DNA from: Alistipes sp.
GTDB lineage: Bacteria > Bacteroidota > Bacteroidia > Bacteroidales > Rikenellaceae
Reading direction: 5' to 3'
Assembly (NCBI GenBank): GCA_017517705.1
Contig: JAFWYM010000004.1
Location: 1 to 41,711, forward strand
Length of the DNA: 41,711 nucleotides
Every line of letters starts with the position of its first letter. Position 1 is the stretch's first letter. This document shows positions 23,864 through 33,187 of this stretch, piece by piece. The notes below the pieces were generated by a model that saw nothing but the letters and a program-made list of their open reading frames with translations, was not told the DNA's origin and searched no databases. The translations under genes and the position numbers were made by a program.

Positions 23864-26623
23864 ATGGAATATAATTTTAGAGCCATCGAGCCTAAATGGC
23901 AAGAGGAGTGGCAAAAGGAGGGTACCTACCGCGTAGATGTGGATCCCTCGCGTCCCAAGTTCTATGTTCTCGATATGTTCCCCTACCCTTCGGGTGCAGG
24001 TCTGCACGTGGGTCATCCCCTCGGATATATCGCTTCAGATATATACTCGCGCTACAAGCGTCAGAAGGGCTTTAATGTGCTTCACCCCATGGGTTATGAC
24101 GCCTTTGGTCTCCCCGCCGAGCAGTACGCTATACAGACGGGACAGCACCCTGCGGTGACAACAGACCAGAACATCGCACGCTACCGCTCGCAGCTCGACA
24201 AGATAGGCTTCTCGTTCGACTGGTCACGCGAGGTGCGCACCTCGGAGCCCGAGTACTACCACTGGACACAGTGGGCCTTCCTCCAGATGTTCGACCACTG
24301 GTACAACAATGCAACCGCAAAGGCTGAGCCTATCAGCGCCCTCGTTGCGCACTTCGAGGCACACGGCACGGAGGGTATCGACGCTGCCGAGACCACACAC
24401 CTAACGTTCACTGCCGACGAGTGGCACGCCATGACAGAGGCCGAGCGTGAACAGGCGCTTCAGAATTATCGCCTCGCCTTCCGCGCCGACACCATGGTAA
24501 ACTGGTGCCCGGCACTCGGCACTGTGCTTGCCAACGACGAGGTCAAGGAGGGTCTCTCGGTACGCGGTGGCCACCCCGTGGAGCAGAAGCGCATGAAGCA
24601 GTGGTTGCTGCGCGTATCGGCATACGCCGAGCGTATGCTCGAGGGCTTGGAGCGCCTGGAGTGGAGCGACTCGCTGAAGGAGATTCAGCGCAACTGGATA
24701 GGTCGCTCGGTGGGTGCTCAGGTATTCTTCGACGTTAAGGACTCGGAGCGTAAGTTGGAGATATTCACCACACGCCCCGACACCATCTATGGTGTTACGT
24801 TTATGGTCATCGCCCCCGAGCATGAGTGGGTCGAGGAGCTCACCACCGCGGAGAACCGCGAGGCTGTGGAGGCGTATATCGCCGAGACGAAGCGTCGCTC
24901 GGAGCGTGAGCGTATCGCCGACACCAAGCGTGTAAGTGGCGTCATGACAGGCTCGTATGCCATCAACCCCTTCTCGGGTCGCGAGATACCCATCTACATC
25001 TCCGACTACGTATTGGCGGGCTATGGCACGGGTGCTATCATGGCCGTTCCTGCGCACGACTCGCGCGACTACGCCTTTGCTCGTCACTTCGGCCTGGATA
25101 TTATCCCCGTAGTCGAGGGCGGCAATCTCGAGGTCGAGTCGTACGATGCCAAGGAGGGTATGGTTATCAACTCGGACATAATCAACGGCATGGATGTTAA
25201 GGATGCCATCCTCTTCATGTTCGAGGAGGTTGAGCGCCGTGGCCTCGGCAAGAAGCTCATCAACTACCGCCTGCGTGATGCTATCTTCTCGCGCCAGCGC
25301 TACTGGGGCGAGCCCTTCCCCATATACTACAAGGATGATGTAGCCTACCGCCTTACGGACGACAAGCTACCCCTCACGTTGCCCCCTATCAAGGACTTTG
25401 GCCCCACGGCTGAGGGTGAGCCCCCCTTGGCACGTGTCGAGGGTTGGCATACCGAGGAGGGGTACCCCTATGAGCTCTCCACGATGCCGGGCTTTGCCGG
25501 CTCGTCGGCATACTACCTCCGCTACATGGATCCGCACAACACGGAGGGTCTTGTAGGCAAGGAGGCCAACGACTACTGGCGCAATGTAGACCTCTACGTG
25601 GGTGGTATCGAGCACGCCACGGGTCACCTTATGTACTCGCGCTTCTGGAATATGTTCCTCTACGACCTCGGCTACGTATGCGAGGAGGAGCCCTTCAAGA
25701 AGCTCGTAAATCAGGGTATGATCCAGGGTCGCTCGAACTTCGTATACCGCATCATCGGCACAAATAAGTTCGTGTCGCTCGGACTAAAGAGCGCGTACGA
25801 CACGCAGGAGATACACGTCGACGTGAACATCGTCAAGAACGACATTCTCGACATCGAGGCCTTCCGTGCATGGCGCCCCGAGTTTAAGGATGCCGAGTTT
25901 GTGTTGGAGGATGGCAAGTATATCTGTGGCTGGGCCATCGAGAAGATGTCTAAGTCGATGTTCAATGTCGTGAACCCCGACTATATCGTCGAGGCTTATG
26001 GTGCCGACACGCTACGTATGTACGAGATGTTCCTCGGCCCATTGGAGCAGTCTAAGCCATGGGATACCAACGGCATCGATGGTGTACATAAGTTCTTGCG
26101 TCGCTTCTGGGGTAAGTTTTATTCGCGCGAGGGCGTGCTTATGGTTAACGACGATAAGGCTACGCCTGCCGAGCTCAAGACGCTACATAAGACCATCAAG
26201 AAGGTTGGCGAGGATATCGAGAACTTCTCGTTCAACACCTCTGTTGCAGCCTTCATGATATGCCTCAACGAGCTTGGCGACTGCTCTAAGCGCGAGATTC
26301 TGGAGCCCCTCACGGCACTCATCGCCCCCTTTGCTCCACATATCGCCGAGGAGCTATGGAGGGAGGCTCTCGGACATACTACCACGGTGTGCGATGCTCA
26401 GTTCCCTGAGTTCAAGGCCGAGTACCTCGTCGAGAACTCGTTTGAGTACCCCGTGATGATCAACGGCAAGCTACGCTTCAAGCAGGAGTACGCTCTGGAT
26501 AAGACACCTGATGAGATTCAGCGCGACATTGTCACTACGGAGGGTGCTGCAAAGTGGCTTGAGGGTAAGCAGCCGAAGAAGATTATCGTGGTTAAGGGCA
26601 AGATTATTAACATCGTACTCTAA
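23864..26623 (+). CDS. leuS: Leucyl-tRNA synthetase
   Basis: LeuRS charges tRNA-Leu and edits mischarged amino acids. The 919-residue class Ia enzyme has the HIGH-type motif HVGH (48-51), the CP1 editing domain with the [15 protein letters not shown] block, and the KMSKS loop (694-698). A C-terminal anticodon/C-terminal domain ends GKIINIVL. It is longer than E. coli LeuRS (860), mainly through extra sequence around 135-190 and 520-690. A 44-bp AT-rich gap separates it from the S4 gene; no convincing promoter is visible there, so it may be part of the long dcw transcript. Confidence 0.97.
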   Translation: MEYNFRAIEPKWQEEWQKEGTYRVDVDPSRPKFYVLDMFPYPSGAGLHVGHPLGYIASDIYSRYKRQKGFNVLHPMGYDAFGLPAEQYAIQTGQHPAVTTDQNIARYRSQLDKIGFSFDWSREVRTSEPEYYHWTQWAFLQMFDHWYNNATAKAEPISALVAHFEAHGTEGIDAAETTHLTFTADEWHAMTEAEREQALQNYRLAFRADTMVNWCPALGTVLANDEVKEGLSVRGGHPVEQKRMKQWLLRVSAYAERMLEGLERLEWSDSLKEIQRNWIGRSVGAQVFFDVKDSERKLEIFTTRPDTIYGVTFMVIAPEHEWVEELTTAENREAVEAYIAETKRRSERERIADTKRVSGVMTGSYAINPFSGREIPIYISDYVLAGYGTGAIMAVPAHDSRDYAFARHFGLDIIPVVEGGNLEVESYDAKEGMVINSDIINGMDVKDAILFMFEEVERRGLGKKLINYRLRDAIFSRQRYWGEPFPIYYKDDVAYRLTDDKLPLTLPPIKDFGPTAEGEPPLARVEGWHTEEGYPYELSTMPGFAGSSAYYLRYMDPHNTEGLVGKEANDYWRNVDLYVGGIEHATGHLMYSRFWNMFLYDLGYVCEEEPFKKLVNQGMIQGRSNFVYRIIGTNKFVSLGLKSAYDTQEIHVDVNIVKNDILDIEAFRAWRPEFKDAEFVLEDGKYICGWAIEKMSKSMFNVVNPDYIVEAYGADTLRMYEMFLGPLEQSKPWDTNGIDGVHKFLRRFWGKFYSREGVLMVNDDKATPAELKTLHKTIKKVGEDIENFSFNTSVAAFMICLNELGDCSKREILEPLTALIAPFAPHIAEELWREALGHTTTVCDAQFPEFKAEYLVENSFEYPVMINGKLRFKQEYALDKTPDEIQRDIVTTEGAAKWLEGKQPKKIIVVKGKIINIVL

Positions 26624-26627
26624 ACGT

Positions 26628-27224
26628 ATGAGACACTTTATCTCTATGTCGGTATATGCCGGTCTTATGATCGGCATTGCCGGCTTGGTATACCTGCGTG
26701 TGGGTGGCTTGGCGGGCGCTGTGCTCTTCGCCTTCGGCCTGCTGTCGGTAGTGATGTGTGGCGCACAGCTCTATACGGGAAAGGCGGGCTACCTGCCATA
26801 TAAGGAGTCGTGGAGACTCATCCCCATGCTCCTGGGCAACGCCCTCGGCGGCCTCGCTGCGGCCTATATCGCCACCTACGTCGCTACGGATGCTCTGCAC
26901 AGCAACCTCGATGCCATCCTCGCGGCACGCCTTACGGCCTCGTGGCACGGTCTTGTGGTGACGAGCATAGGCACAGGCATGATTATGACCCTCGCGGTCT
27001 ATGGTGCGCGTAGGGGTCACTATCTCCCTCTGCTCTTTGGCGTGCCTGTGTTCATCATGTGTGGCCTGCCACACTGCGTGGCCGATGCCTTCTACTATGG
27101 CGTGGCACTGCTCTTCGATAAGGCCGAGTGGTCGATGCTGGGCGCATGGGCGTGGGCGATTGTTGGCAACTATATCGGTTGCAACCTCCCCCGCTGGTTT
27201 ATGGGCCCTAAGTTCGAAGCGTAG
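26628..27224 (+). CDS. Short formate/nitrite transporter (FNT)-like membrane protein
   Basis: The 198-residue protein is almost entirely hydrophobic, with about six membrane segments. It carries FNT-like signatures: AQLYTGKAG (compare FTGN), GLPHCVADAFYYG (compare G-x-x-H-x-x-AN, with the pore histidine) and AIVGNYIGCN near the end. FNT channels move formate, nitrite or hydrosulfide as monovalent acids. It is well short of the usual 260-290 residues, so either it is a compact subgroup or only distantly related. The ATG at 26628 is chosen because the longer frame would overlap leuS by over 100 bp. It starts 4 bp after the leuS stop codon. Confidence 0.6.
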   Translation: MRHFISMSVYAGLMIGIAGLVYLRVGGLAGAVLFAFGLLSVVMCGAQLYTGKAGYLPYKESWRLIPMLLGNALGGLAAAYIATYVATDALHSNLDAILAARLTASWHGLVVTSIGTGMIMTLAVYGARRGHYLPLLFGVPVFIMCGLPHCVADAFYYGVALLFDKAEWSMLGAWAWAIVGNYIGCNLPRWFMGPKFEA

Positions 27225-27244
27225 CCACACACCTAATATAAAAT

Positions 27245-27280
27245 AGTACTGCGAGGCGCCTACATGCACCTCGCAGCACT
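27245..27280. terminator. Terminator hairpin spanning the wbqC-family stop codon
   Basis: Arms 27245-27256 and 27269-27280 (11 of 12 paired) enclose a 12-nt loop that holds the TAG stop codon of the minus-strand gene. On the minus strand the stem is followed by a U-rich stretch (CTATTTTATATT side). It lies between converging genes and may act in both directions. Confidence 0.7.
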
Positions 27281-27868
27281 ACGTAGGTAGTTCACCGCCT
27301 CGGGGCCCTCGCACATAAGAAGGTCATAAATCGAGAGGCGCGGCACGAACTCCATCCTGTCGCTAAAGACCTGAACGTAGGGCTCTAACATATATATATG
27401 TTCGGCACGCTTCGGGCGTAGGTCGATGTCGCCATCCGCAGCTACAACGTAGCTCTCGGAGATAGGTGGCACAGCGACCTTTAGCGTGGAGCATACGCGC
27501 TCCATGATGGCCATATTCAGCTCCACAAGATGCTTCCACTCGCGCTCGTAGAGTGGCACAAAGCGGTCGGCATAGTAGTCGTAGTAGGGCGACGAGCGGT
27601 AGGCCGACTCCATAGCCACAAGGTGCTGGTGCTGCCAGCGCTTTGAGTAGTCCACGCGCATAGAGCCTATAGGCTGGCGCGGGCGGTTGGCATGGGCGAG
27701 TTGCACGGATAGTTGCATAACGCCCCCCGAGGTCATAATCTCCGTGCGGTTGCGCTCCGAGCGCTTAACATAGTGCTCGCCGAGGTCGATGACGACATCC
27801 GAGCCACCCTGAACGAGGGCAGCCCAATACTCCGTAGAGCCATAATATACTGACGGTAGTATTACCAT
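27260..27868 (-). CDS. WbqC-family protein
   Basis: The 202-residue protein matches the WbqC family. Marks are the N-terminal LPSVYYGSTEYWAALVQGG, the basic strand YVKRSERNRTEI, LSVQLAH and the central SSPYYDYYADRF. The family is named from an O-antigen locus and is thought to act in glycan or aminosugar biosynthesis, but no reaction is firmly established. It follows prmA by 3 bp and shares its promoter. In Bacteroidota WbqC genes are often found beside genes of signal peptidase or housekeeping type, so this context says little about substrate. Confidence 0.8.
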   Translation of the reverse strand: MVILPSVYYGSTEYWAALVQGGSDVVIDLGEHYVKRSERNRTEIMTSGGVMQLSVQLAHANRPRQPIGSMRVDYSKRWQHQHLVAMESAYRSSPYYDYYADRFVPLYEREWKHLVELNMAIMERVCSTLKVAVPPISESYVVAADGDIDLRPKRAEHIYMLEPYVQVFSDRMEFVPRLSIYDLLMCEGPEAVNYLRSAARCM

Positions 27869-27871
27869 AAC

Positions 27872-28717
27872 TTACTCTTTGCTATACATTTCTGCCACCC
27901 ATCCATCCTCATCCAAGCGCTCCACAAGGCTGAGACCACGCTCCGCAGCTGCCGCCTCAATGATAGGAGCATCCTCCGTAAGGAAGCCGCTAACCAGCAG
28001 CCTTCCACCCTCATGAAGAGCCTTAACATAGCTATCGAGGTCTCCGAGGATGATGTTTCTGTTGATGTTAGCCACGACCATATCGTAGCATCTACCCTCC
28101 ACGGCCTCTACGGTGCCCAGCACCACCTCGAGCCTCTCACCGAGGGCATTAAGCTCCGCGCCTGCGCGGGCACTCTCCACCGACCAGGGGTCTATATCCA
28201 CCGCCGTGGCGCGCTCCGCACCACACTTAAGCGCCATAATGGAGAGGACTCCCGTGCCACACCCCACATCGAGCACCGCACCGTGACAGCCCACGCCGTA
28301 AATAAGACGACACATCATGCGCGTAGTATGGTGGTGTCCCGAGCCAAACGACATGCTCGGGCGCACGACAACATCGACAACCGCGGGATTCTCGGGCGCC
28401 GCGTGGTACTCCGAGCGTATCACTATACGACCATCTATGTCTACCCTCTCGAAACTCTCGCGCTCCCAGCGCTCGTTCCAATTTCTATCCTCGATTATCA
28501 ACTCCGAAGATAGCGAGCCGTAACCGTCGATGGCCGCAAGCGCCTCATCGCGACACTCGGCCCACGCCTCACGAAGGATGTAGGCCTTGACAGCAACCCC
28601 CGCGTCGCTCTCAACGGTATCGAAGGTCTCGAAGGGGTAATCCGAAAGGAAGGCTACGACGATGTCGGCCATCTCCGTATCGGCACACCCGATAGTTAGG
28701 TTAATATAGTGTCGCAT
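27872..28717 (-). CDS. prmA: Ribosomal protein L11 methyltransferase
   Basis: PrmA trimethylates amino groups of ribosomal protein L11. The 281-residue protein has an N-terminal L11-recognition domain (about 1-90), then the linker block PSMSFGSGHHHTTRMM. The SAM-binding motif VLDVGCGTGVLSI and the catalytic-region motif VVANINRNII follow. Length fits the family. It is read from the promoter array at 28774-28967 and leads a two-gene unit with the WbqC-family gene. Confidence 0.95.
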   Translation of the reverse strand: MRHYINLTIGCADTEMADIVVAFLSDYPFETFDTVESDAGVAVKAYILREAWAECRDEALAAIDGYGSLSSELIIEDRNWNERWERESFERVDIDGRIVIRSEYHAAPENPAVVDVVVRPSMSFGSGHHHTTRMMCRLIYGVGCHGAVLDVGCGTGVLSIMALKCGAERATAVDIDPWSVESARAGAELNALGERLEVVLGTVEAVEGRCYDMVVANINRNIILGDLDSYVKALHEGGRLLVSGFLTEDAPIIEAAAAERGLSLVERLDEDGWVAEMYSKE

Positions 28718-28773
28718 AACGGCTTTTTATTGTCGGTTTGATATTATGTAAAATAATTTTTGTATCTTTACCA

Positions 28774-28803
28774 CAAAGATAGTAAAAAGTAGCAAGTGAG
28801 CAA
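28774..28803 (-). promoter_or_regulatory. Proximal promoter of prmA
   Basis: TTG (28801-28803), a 19-bp spacer and TATCTTTG (28774-28781) on the minus strand give a canonical promoter with a leader of about 50 nt. An equal copy exists 88 bp upstream. Confidence 0.82.
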
Positions 28804-28861
28804 CACGTGATACTTTGGTTAGATGTAAAACATACCTGTAGTAAGACCGTCGTTACGACGG

Positions 28862-28891
28862 CAAAGATACGAAAAAGTAATAAGTGTACAA
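28862..28891 (-). promoter_or_regulatory. Distal duplicate promoter of prmA with palindrome at its start site
   Basis: TTG (28889-28891), a 19-bp spacer and TATCTTTG (28862-28869) repeat the proximal promoter. The palindrome at 28847-28861 follows the -7 box directly, so it would cover the transcription start, unlike in the proximal promoter. Confidence 0.65.
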
Positions 28892-29033
28892 CACGTGATA
28901 CTTTAGTTAGATGTAAAACATCCCTGTAGTAAGACCATCGTTACGATGGCAAAGATAGGAAAAAAGTGTGGACCTTGCACAACTTAAGATAAAGATTTTG
29001 CGAGGATATAGATGTAGACAAGAGAGTAAGATT

Positions 29034-29939
29034 ATGGTTGATAATAAGAAACGGTGGGAGAGAGTTAAGGTCGAGTACCTACGATATATAAAGGCTGAGA
29101 GGCGCCTCTCGGAGAATACGGTGGATGCCTACACGCGCGACTTCGACAAGTTCATGCACTTTATATGTCGCCACTGGGATATCGCACCCGAGAAGGTCGA
29201 GGGCTCTATGATTGAGCGCTACATGGCGTGGCTATACGACCAGGGCGACAGCAGTGCCTCACAAGCACGACATCTCAGCGGCATAAAGAGCTTCTACAAC
29301 TTCCTGCTCCTTGGTGACCGCGTGGATAAGCTCCCCACGGAGTGTGTCGACACGCCCAAAGCCGACCGCCTGCTTCCCGACGTGCTCACCATCGAGGAGG
29401 TAGATGACATGCTTCAGACCTTCGACCTTACGACATCCAAGGGGTGTCGCGATAGCGCCATTGTCGAGGTGCTCTACTCAACGGGGTTGCGCGTCTCGGA
29501 GCTTACGTCGCTACGCATCAACGACCTCTTCTTTGGCGAGGGATATGTGCGCGTTGTGGGCAAGGGCGACAAGCAGCGCGTCGTGCCCATAGGCTCGGCA
29601 GCACGCGATAAAATACAGCTATACATGGAGTTTCGTCGTCCCAAGCACCGCACGGAGGCCACGCTCTTTCTGAACAACCGCGGTGAGCCCCTCACACGTG
29701 TCATGGTATTCAATATCATACGCAATGCCGCTGCCCTCGCCGGCATCGACAAGCACATAAGCCCTCACACGCTGCGCCACTCCTACGCCACACACATGCT
29801 CGAGGGTGGCGCCAACATACGTCAGGTGCAGGAGCTCTTGGGCCATGAGAGTATATCCACAACGGAGGTCTATACACACCTCGACCGCAAGCATCTGCGT
29901 GGCGTCGTGGAGGATACGTTCTCAAACATAGACATATAA
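29034..29939 (+). CDS. xerD: Tyrosine recombinase XerD
   Basis: XerD acts with XerC (or alone in some phyla) at dif sites to resolve chromosome dimers. The 301-residue protein has the N-terminal SAM-like core-binding domain (about 10-100) and the catalytic domain. The catalytic residues are Arg153 (TGLRVSEL), Lys in GKGDKQRVV, His245 and Arg248 (HTLRH), His271 (LGH) and nucleophile Tyr280. The ATG at 29034 gives the normal length; the longer frame from a GTG at 28968 runs back into the repeat. It leads a seven-gene plus-strand operon. As it sits among housekeeping genes, it is the cellular recombinase rather than a mobile-element integrase. Confidence 0.93.
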   Translation: MVDNKKRWERVKVEYLRYIKAERRLSENTVDAYTRDFDKFMHFICRHWDIAPEKVEGSMIERYMAWLYDQGDSSASQARHLSGIKSFYNFLLLGDRVDKLPTECVDTPKADRLLPDVLTIEEVDDMLQTFDLTTSKGCRDSAIVEVLYSTGLRVSELTSLRINDLFFGEGYVRVVGKGDKQRVVPIGSAARDKIQLYMEFRRPKHRTEATLFLNNRGEPLTRVMVFNIIRNAAALAGIDKHISPHTLRHSYATHMLEGGANIRQVQELLGHESISTTEVYTHLDRKHLRGVVEDTFSNIDI

Positions 29940-29950
29940 GCACTACAGCA

Positions 29951-30913
29951 ATGAAGAGATTATATTTATCAGCAATACTTATACTTTGCTCCGCCTTGGG
30001 CTGTTATGCCGCCGAGGAGGAGGTTGAGATAGCGGCATCGTGGGGCACCATATCGGCCACGCTTGCCACACCCGAGGGTGGGAGCGACACCGCCATCCTT
30101 ATCATCGCAGGCTCGGGGCCTACCGATCGCAATGGTAACTCGAGCATGAATCTCAACACCTACACCTACAAGATGCTCTCGGACGGCCTCACTGCCGAGG
30201 GCTTTGCTGTCATGCGCTACGACAAGCGCGCCATAGGCCTCAGCCACTACCCCACTGAAGAGATCCCAAATATCCTCTTCGACGACTTCGTGGATGACGC
30301 AGCATTGTGTGCCGAGTATCTTCGCACACGGGGCTTCAGCCGCATTATCCTTGCGGGACACAGCGAGGGTGGAGAGATCGCCCTCTTGGTGGCTACCGAG
30401 AGGGATGTTACGATAGATGGTATCGTGCTACTCTCGGCTGCGGGATTCCCGATGGATGAGATATTGCGCTGGCAACTCACGGAGCAACTTATGCCCGCAC
30501 ACATAGGTCTCCTTGTCACTGCCAACAACCTAATACTCAAGCTAAAGCATGGCGAGTATATCGCCGAGGAGAGTATCCCCAAGGAGCTTCTTTCGCTCTT
30601 CCACCCTCGCGTTCAGCCCTTTATCATCAGCTGCATGCGCCACGACCCCCGCGAGATTGCAGCACGCTGCACACAGCCCATGCTTATCATCTCGGGAGGT
30701 CGCGATATACAGGTGACCGTCGCCAATGGCGAGGCGTTGCTGGCGGCACAGCCATATGCCGAGCACGTCACGTTCGAGGCTATGAGCCACGTACTGAAGG
30801 ATGCCGCGACGACCGACCGCATGGAACAACTTGTGAGTGTCTACACTAATACGCAACTACCACTTACCGAGGGCCTTACCTCACGTATAGCACAATTTAT
30901 AAACAACATATAA
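29951..30913 (+). CDS. Exported alpha/beta hydrolase
   Basis: The 320-residue protein has an N-terminal signal peptide (about 1-20, with a weak lipobox-like LGC at 17-19) and one alpha/beta hydrolase domain. Visible features are the oxyanion-region IIAGSGPTDRNG, the nucleophile elbow GHSEGG (Ser138), and a probable acid and histidine in SGGRDIQV and MSHVLKD. The family includes esterases and lipases acting in the periplasm; the substrate is unknown. It lies 11 bp after xerD and 11 bp before the MBL gene. Confidence 0.85.
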   Translation: MKRLYLSAILILCSALGCYAAEEEVEIAASWGTISATLATPEGGSDTAILIIAGSGPTDRNGNSSMNLNTYTYKMLSDGLTAEGFAVMRYDKRAIGLSHYPTEEIPNILFDDFVDDAALCAEYLRTRGFSRIILAGHSEGGEIALLVATERDVTIDGIVLLSAAGFPMDEILRWQLTEQLMPAHIGLLVTANNLILKLKHGEYIAEESIPKELLSLFHPRVQPFIISCMRHDPREIAARCTQPMLIISGGRDIQVTVANGEALLAAQPYAEHVTFEAMSHVLKDAATTDRMEQLVSVYTNTQLPLTEGLTSRIAQFINNI

Positions 30914-30924
30914 CATCTTTATTT

Positions 30925-31647
30925 ATGTCACTTCTTTCGAAACTTTTTGGTGGCACACCCGCCACGCCGGCCTACCCTTCAGACGAGCTTGAGGTTAATG
31001 GCCGTAGACTACGTCTTACATTCTTTGCCCACGCATCTGTGGCCATAGAGTATGAGGGACGAATGATATATGTCGACCCCGTAATGGGTAATGCCGAGTA
31101 CGACAAGCTGCCTAAGGCGGATATGATACTCGTGACACACTCGCACTACGACCACTTCGATATGGCAGCCATAGAAGCCCTACAGAAGGAGGATACCCGC
31201 ATCCTACTGGATAAAACCTCGGCCGAGGGCTTTGCGGGCGACTGCTACACGATGCTCCCGGGCGCTGTGGCCGAGCCCTTTGCGGATATTCGTGTGGAGG
31301 CCATTGCCGCCTACAACACCTCGGAGCACCAGTTGCAGTTCCACCCCAAGGAGCGCGAGGACTGTGGCTATGTCGTAACGCTCGATGGTGCCGTGAGGAT
31401 ATACCTCTCGGGTGACACGGAGCCTACCTTAGAGCAGCGAGCACTCCGCGACATAGACATCGCCTTCATCTGTGTAAATCAGCCTTACACGATGACACCC
31501 GAGCAGGCTGTCGAGGCCGTGAAGGCTGTGAACCCCAAGATATACTACCCCTACCACTATGGTCAGGTGGAGGAGCCTACCGACGTAGAGGCGCTCAGCA
31601 AGATGCTCGAGGGCATCACAGAGGTGCGCATACGTCCGTTAGCATAG
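30925..31647 (+). CDS. MBL-fold metal-dependent hydrolase (UlaG-like)
   Basis: The 240-residue cytoplasmic protein has the metallo-beta-lactamase metal motif HSHYDH (His72, His74, Asp76, His77), the N-terminal strand FFAHASVAIEYEG, LSGDTEPT with a further ligand aspartate, and a C-terminal histidine in YYPYHYG. The arrangement resembles the UlaG/YtkL subgroup, whose members act on varied phosphoester or lactone substrates; the substrate here is unknown. It ends 4 bp before comEC. It looks independent of ComEC's own MBL-type domain, which is missing from the next gene. Confidence 0.85.
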   Translation: MSLLSKLFGGTPATPAYPSDELEVNGRRLRLTFFAHASVAIEYEGRMIYVDPVMGNAEYDKLPKADMILVTHSHYDHFDMAAIEALQKEDTRILLDKTSAEGFAGDCYTMLPGAVAEPFADIRVEAIAAYNTSEHQLQFHPKEREDCGYVVTLDGAVRIYLSGDTEPTLEQRALRDIDIAFICVNQPYTMTPEQAVEAVKAVNPKIYYPYHYGQVEEPTDVEALSKMLEGITEVRIRPLA

Positions 31648-31651
31648 CGCT

Positions 31652-33187
31652 ATGGCATCGTGGCGCACGAGAGTTAGCCTTGCAACACTGGGGCATCGCC
31701 TACAAGCGGTGCCCATGTTGCTTATGCTCGTGCCCTTCACGCTCGGCATCGTCCTCCACGAGAGCTACCTCATACCCTTAGGTCTCGCCATCGTAGCGAT
31801 GCTCCTTACGGCACTCGCCACGTGGCTGCTACTACCGCGATGGTCGGCATGGTGCTATGCCGCTGCGACACTACTACTCTTAGGCTATGGTGTGGCAGAG
31901 CTCCGCGCACCGCACTCATCGACGCCGTACAACACCACCATCGACATGGTGGTGCAAATTGAGAGCACGCCACGTATGCGCACAGGATACAGCGTGGCGG
32001 ATGGGCGCATAATATCGTGGCAGGGCGATGGAGATAGGCATCATGCCGACGACAAAGTGCTCCTTTGGCTGCGTTCCGACAGCATAGCCTATGGCCATAG
32101 GCTAACTATAGCCTCGCGCCTCACACCCCGCATATCGCGCCACGAGAGCTACGACCACCTGATGCATCGTCGTGGCTATGTCGGAGGCATCAGCATCGAC
32201 GACCACAACATCCTATCCTATAGCCACGCAACGCCCAAGCCCTCGCTCCAGCAGCGTGCCACGGAGCGACTACGCCAACATCTGCGCGATAGCTCGTCGT
32301 ATGCCGTCGTCGAGGCCATGGTTGCAGGCTCAAGGGAGTATATGCCACCATCGCTACGCGAGACATACGCCACAACAGGACTTGCACACCTGATGGCCGT
32401 ATCGGGTCTGCACCTCGGCATTGTGATGGTGATAATCACCTCTCTGCTACTACCATTGCGCCTCCTACATAACGGCCACCGCATAGCCAACGCCATAGCA
32501 ATTGCGGCAATATGGCTGTTTGCCGTAATGAGTGGACTATCCCCCTCCGTAGTGCGCGCAGCGTTGATGCTCAGCATCCTGCAGATAGCTCTTATGGGCA
32601 CCGTGCGCTACAACTCGCTCAATGCACTGAGTGTCGCAGCATTCGCAATGCTGGCATACCGTCCTAACTACCTCTACGACATCAGCTTCGAGCTCTCGGT
32701 GATGGCCGTGGCGGGCATCCTCCTCTGGGCCATACCGATAGTCGGGAGGCTTCGTATAGGCCGAGGGCTGCCACGCATCCTCCTTACGGTCATAATTATA
32801 GGCTCGGCAGCAACACTATGGACGCTACCCCTCGTGTCGCACACCTTCGGTAATATCCCCATCGCGAGCATTGTGCTAACGCCCATCGTTATGATCTTTG
32901 CCTACATCATCGTCATCTGCGGCATACTATCGCTGATACTGCCCACAACCCTTGCATCGGCGACAATGGCCGTTGCGGAGTGGGGCGCACAGATACAGAA
33001 TAGCATCGTCGAGTACTCGGCAACACTCCCCTATGCCAGCATCGACCACACGATGTCGGACGCAGAGGTGATGATGTGCTACGCCACATATATTGCAATT
33101 ACGTTGCTCGCAGCGAGCATAAATCGAAAAAAAGTGGTAACTTTGTCCTATGTTGACACTCCAAGAGATAGAGCGCCTCAAGAGTGA
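31652..33187 (+). CDS. comEC: ComEC/Rec2-type membrane protein (no hydrolase domain)
   Basis: ComEC forms the inner-membrane channel for single-stranded DNA in natural transformation. The 511-residue protein has two or three N-terminal membrane segments, an extracytoplasmic OB-like domain (about 90-200), and the competence domain. That domain has the hallmark LMAVSGLHLGI near residue 250 and about eight membrane segments. The C-terminal MBL domain of Gram-positive ComEC is absent, so the protein ends after the membrane domain. No other competence genes are adjacent. The last 38 bp overlap the next gene in a different frame. Confidence 0.88.
   Translation: MASWRTRVSLATLGHRLQAVPMLLMLVPFTLGIVLHESYLIPLGLAIVAMLLTALATWLLLPRWSAWCYAAATLLLLGYGVAELRAPHSSTPYNTTIDMVVQIESTPRMRTGYSVADGRIISWQGDGDRHHADDKVLLWLRSDSIAYGHRLTIASRLTPRISRHESYDHLMHRRGYVGGISIDDHNILSYSHATPKPSLQQRATERLRQHLRDSSSYAVVEAMVAGSREYMPPSLRETYATTGLAHLMAVSGLHLGIVMVIITSLLLPLRLLHNGHRIANAIAIAAIWLFAVMSGLSPSVVRAALMLSILQIALMGTVRYNSLNALSVAAFAMLAYRPNYLYDISFELSVMAVAGILLWAIPIVGRLRIGRGLPRILLTVIIIGSAATLWTLPLVSHTFGNIPIASIVLTPIVMIFAYIIVICGILSLILPTTLASATMAVAEWGAQIQNSIVEYSATLPYASIDHTMSDAEVMMCYATYIAITLLAASINRKKVVTLSYVDTPRDRAPQE

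Larger units (their letters stand above)
28774..28967. repeat. Tandem 88-bp repeats, each carrying a minus-strand promoter and a small palindrome
   Basis: Two copies (28774-28861 and 28862-28949) and the first 18 bp of a third (28950-28967) are arranged head to tail, about 88% identical by eye. Each begins CAAAGATA (minus-strand -7 box TATCTTTG) and contains CAACACGTGATACTTT, GATGTAAAACAT and CTGTAGTAAGACC. Each full copy ends with a 15-nt palindrome. That palindrome is CCGTCGTTACGACGG in copy 1 and CCATCGTTACGATGG in copy 2, so both sides of one base pair changed together. The block fills most of the 316-bp gap between the divergent prmA and xerD genes. Confidence 0.85.

Noticed and set aside
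28968-29033. Upstream GTG start extending xerD by 22 codons
   Set aside because: It runs back to the promoter repeat and adds residues not expected in XerD; the ATG at 29034 gives the normal length.
29034-29939. XerD-like gene as a mobile-element integrase
   Set aside because: No tRNA or attachment-site repeats, no phage or conjugation genes around it, and it leads a housekeeping operon.
33138-33145. TAACTTTG as a promoter for the methyltransferase gene
   Set aside because: It lies only 4 bp before the ATG at 33150 and lacks a -33, so the transcript would start at or after the start codon; it is probably chance at the end of comEC.
30925-33187. MBL hydrolase plus ComEC as a split ComEC with a separate nuclease domain
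   Set aside because: The MBL gene is of the UlaG-like type, not the ComEC C-terminal type, and many Bacteroidota ComEC proteins lack that domain anyway.
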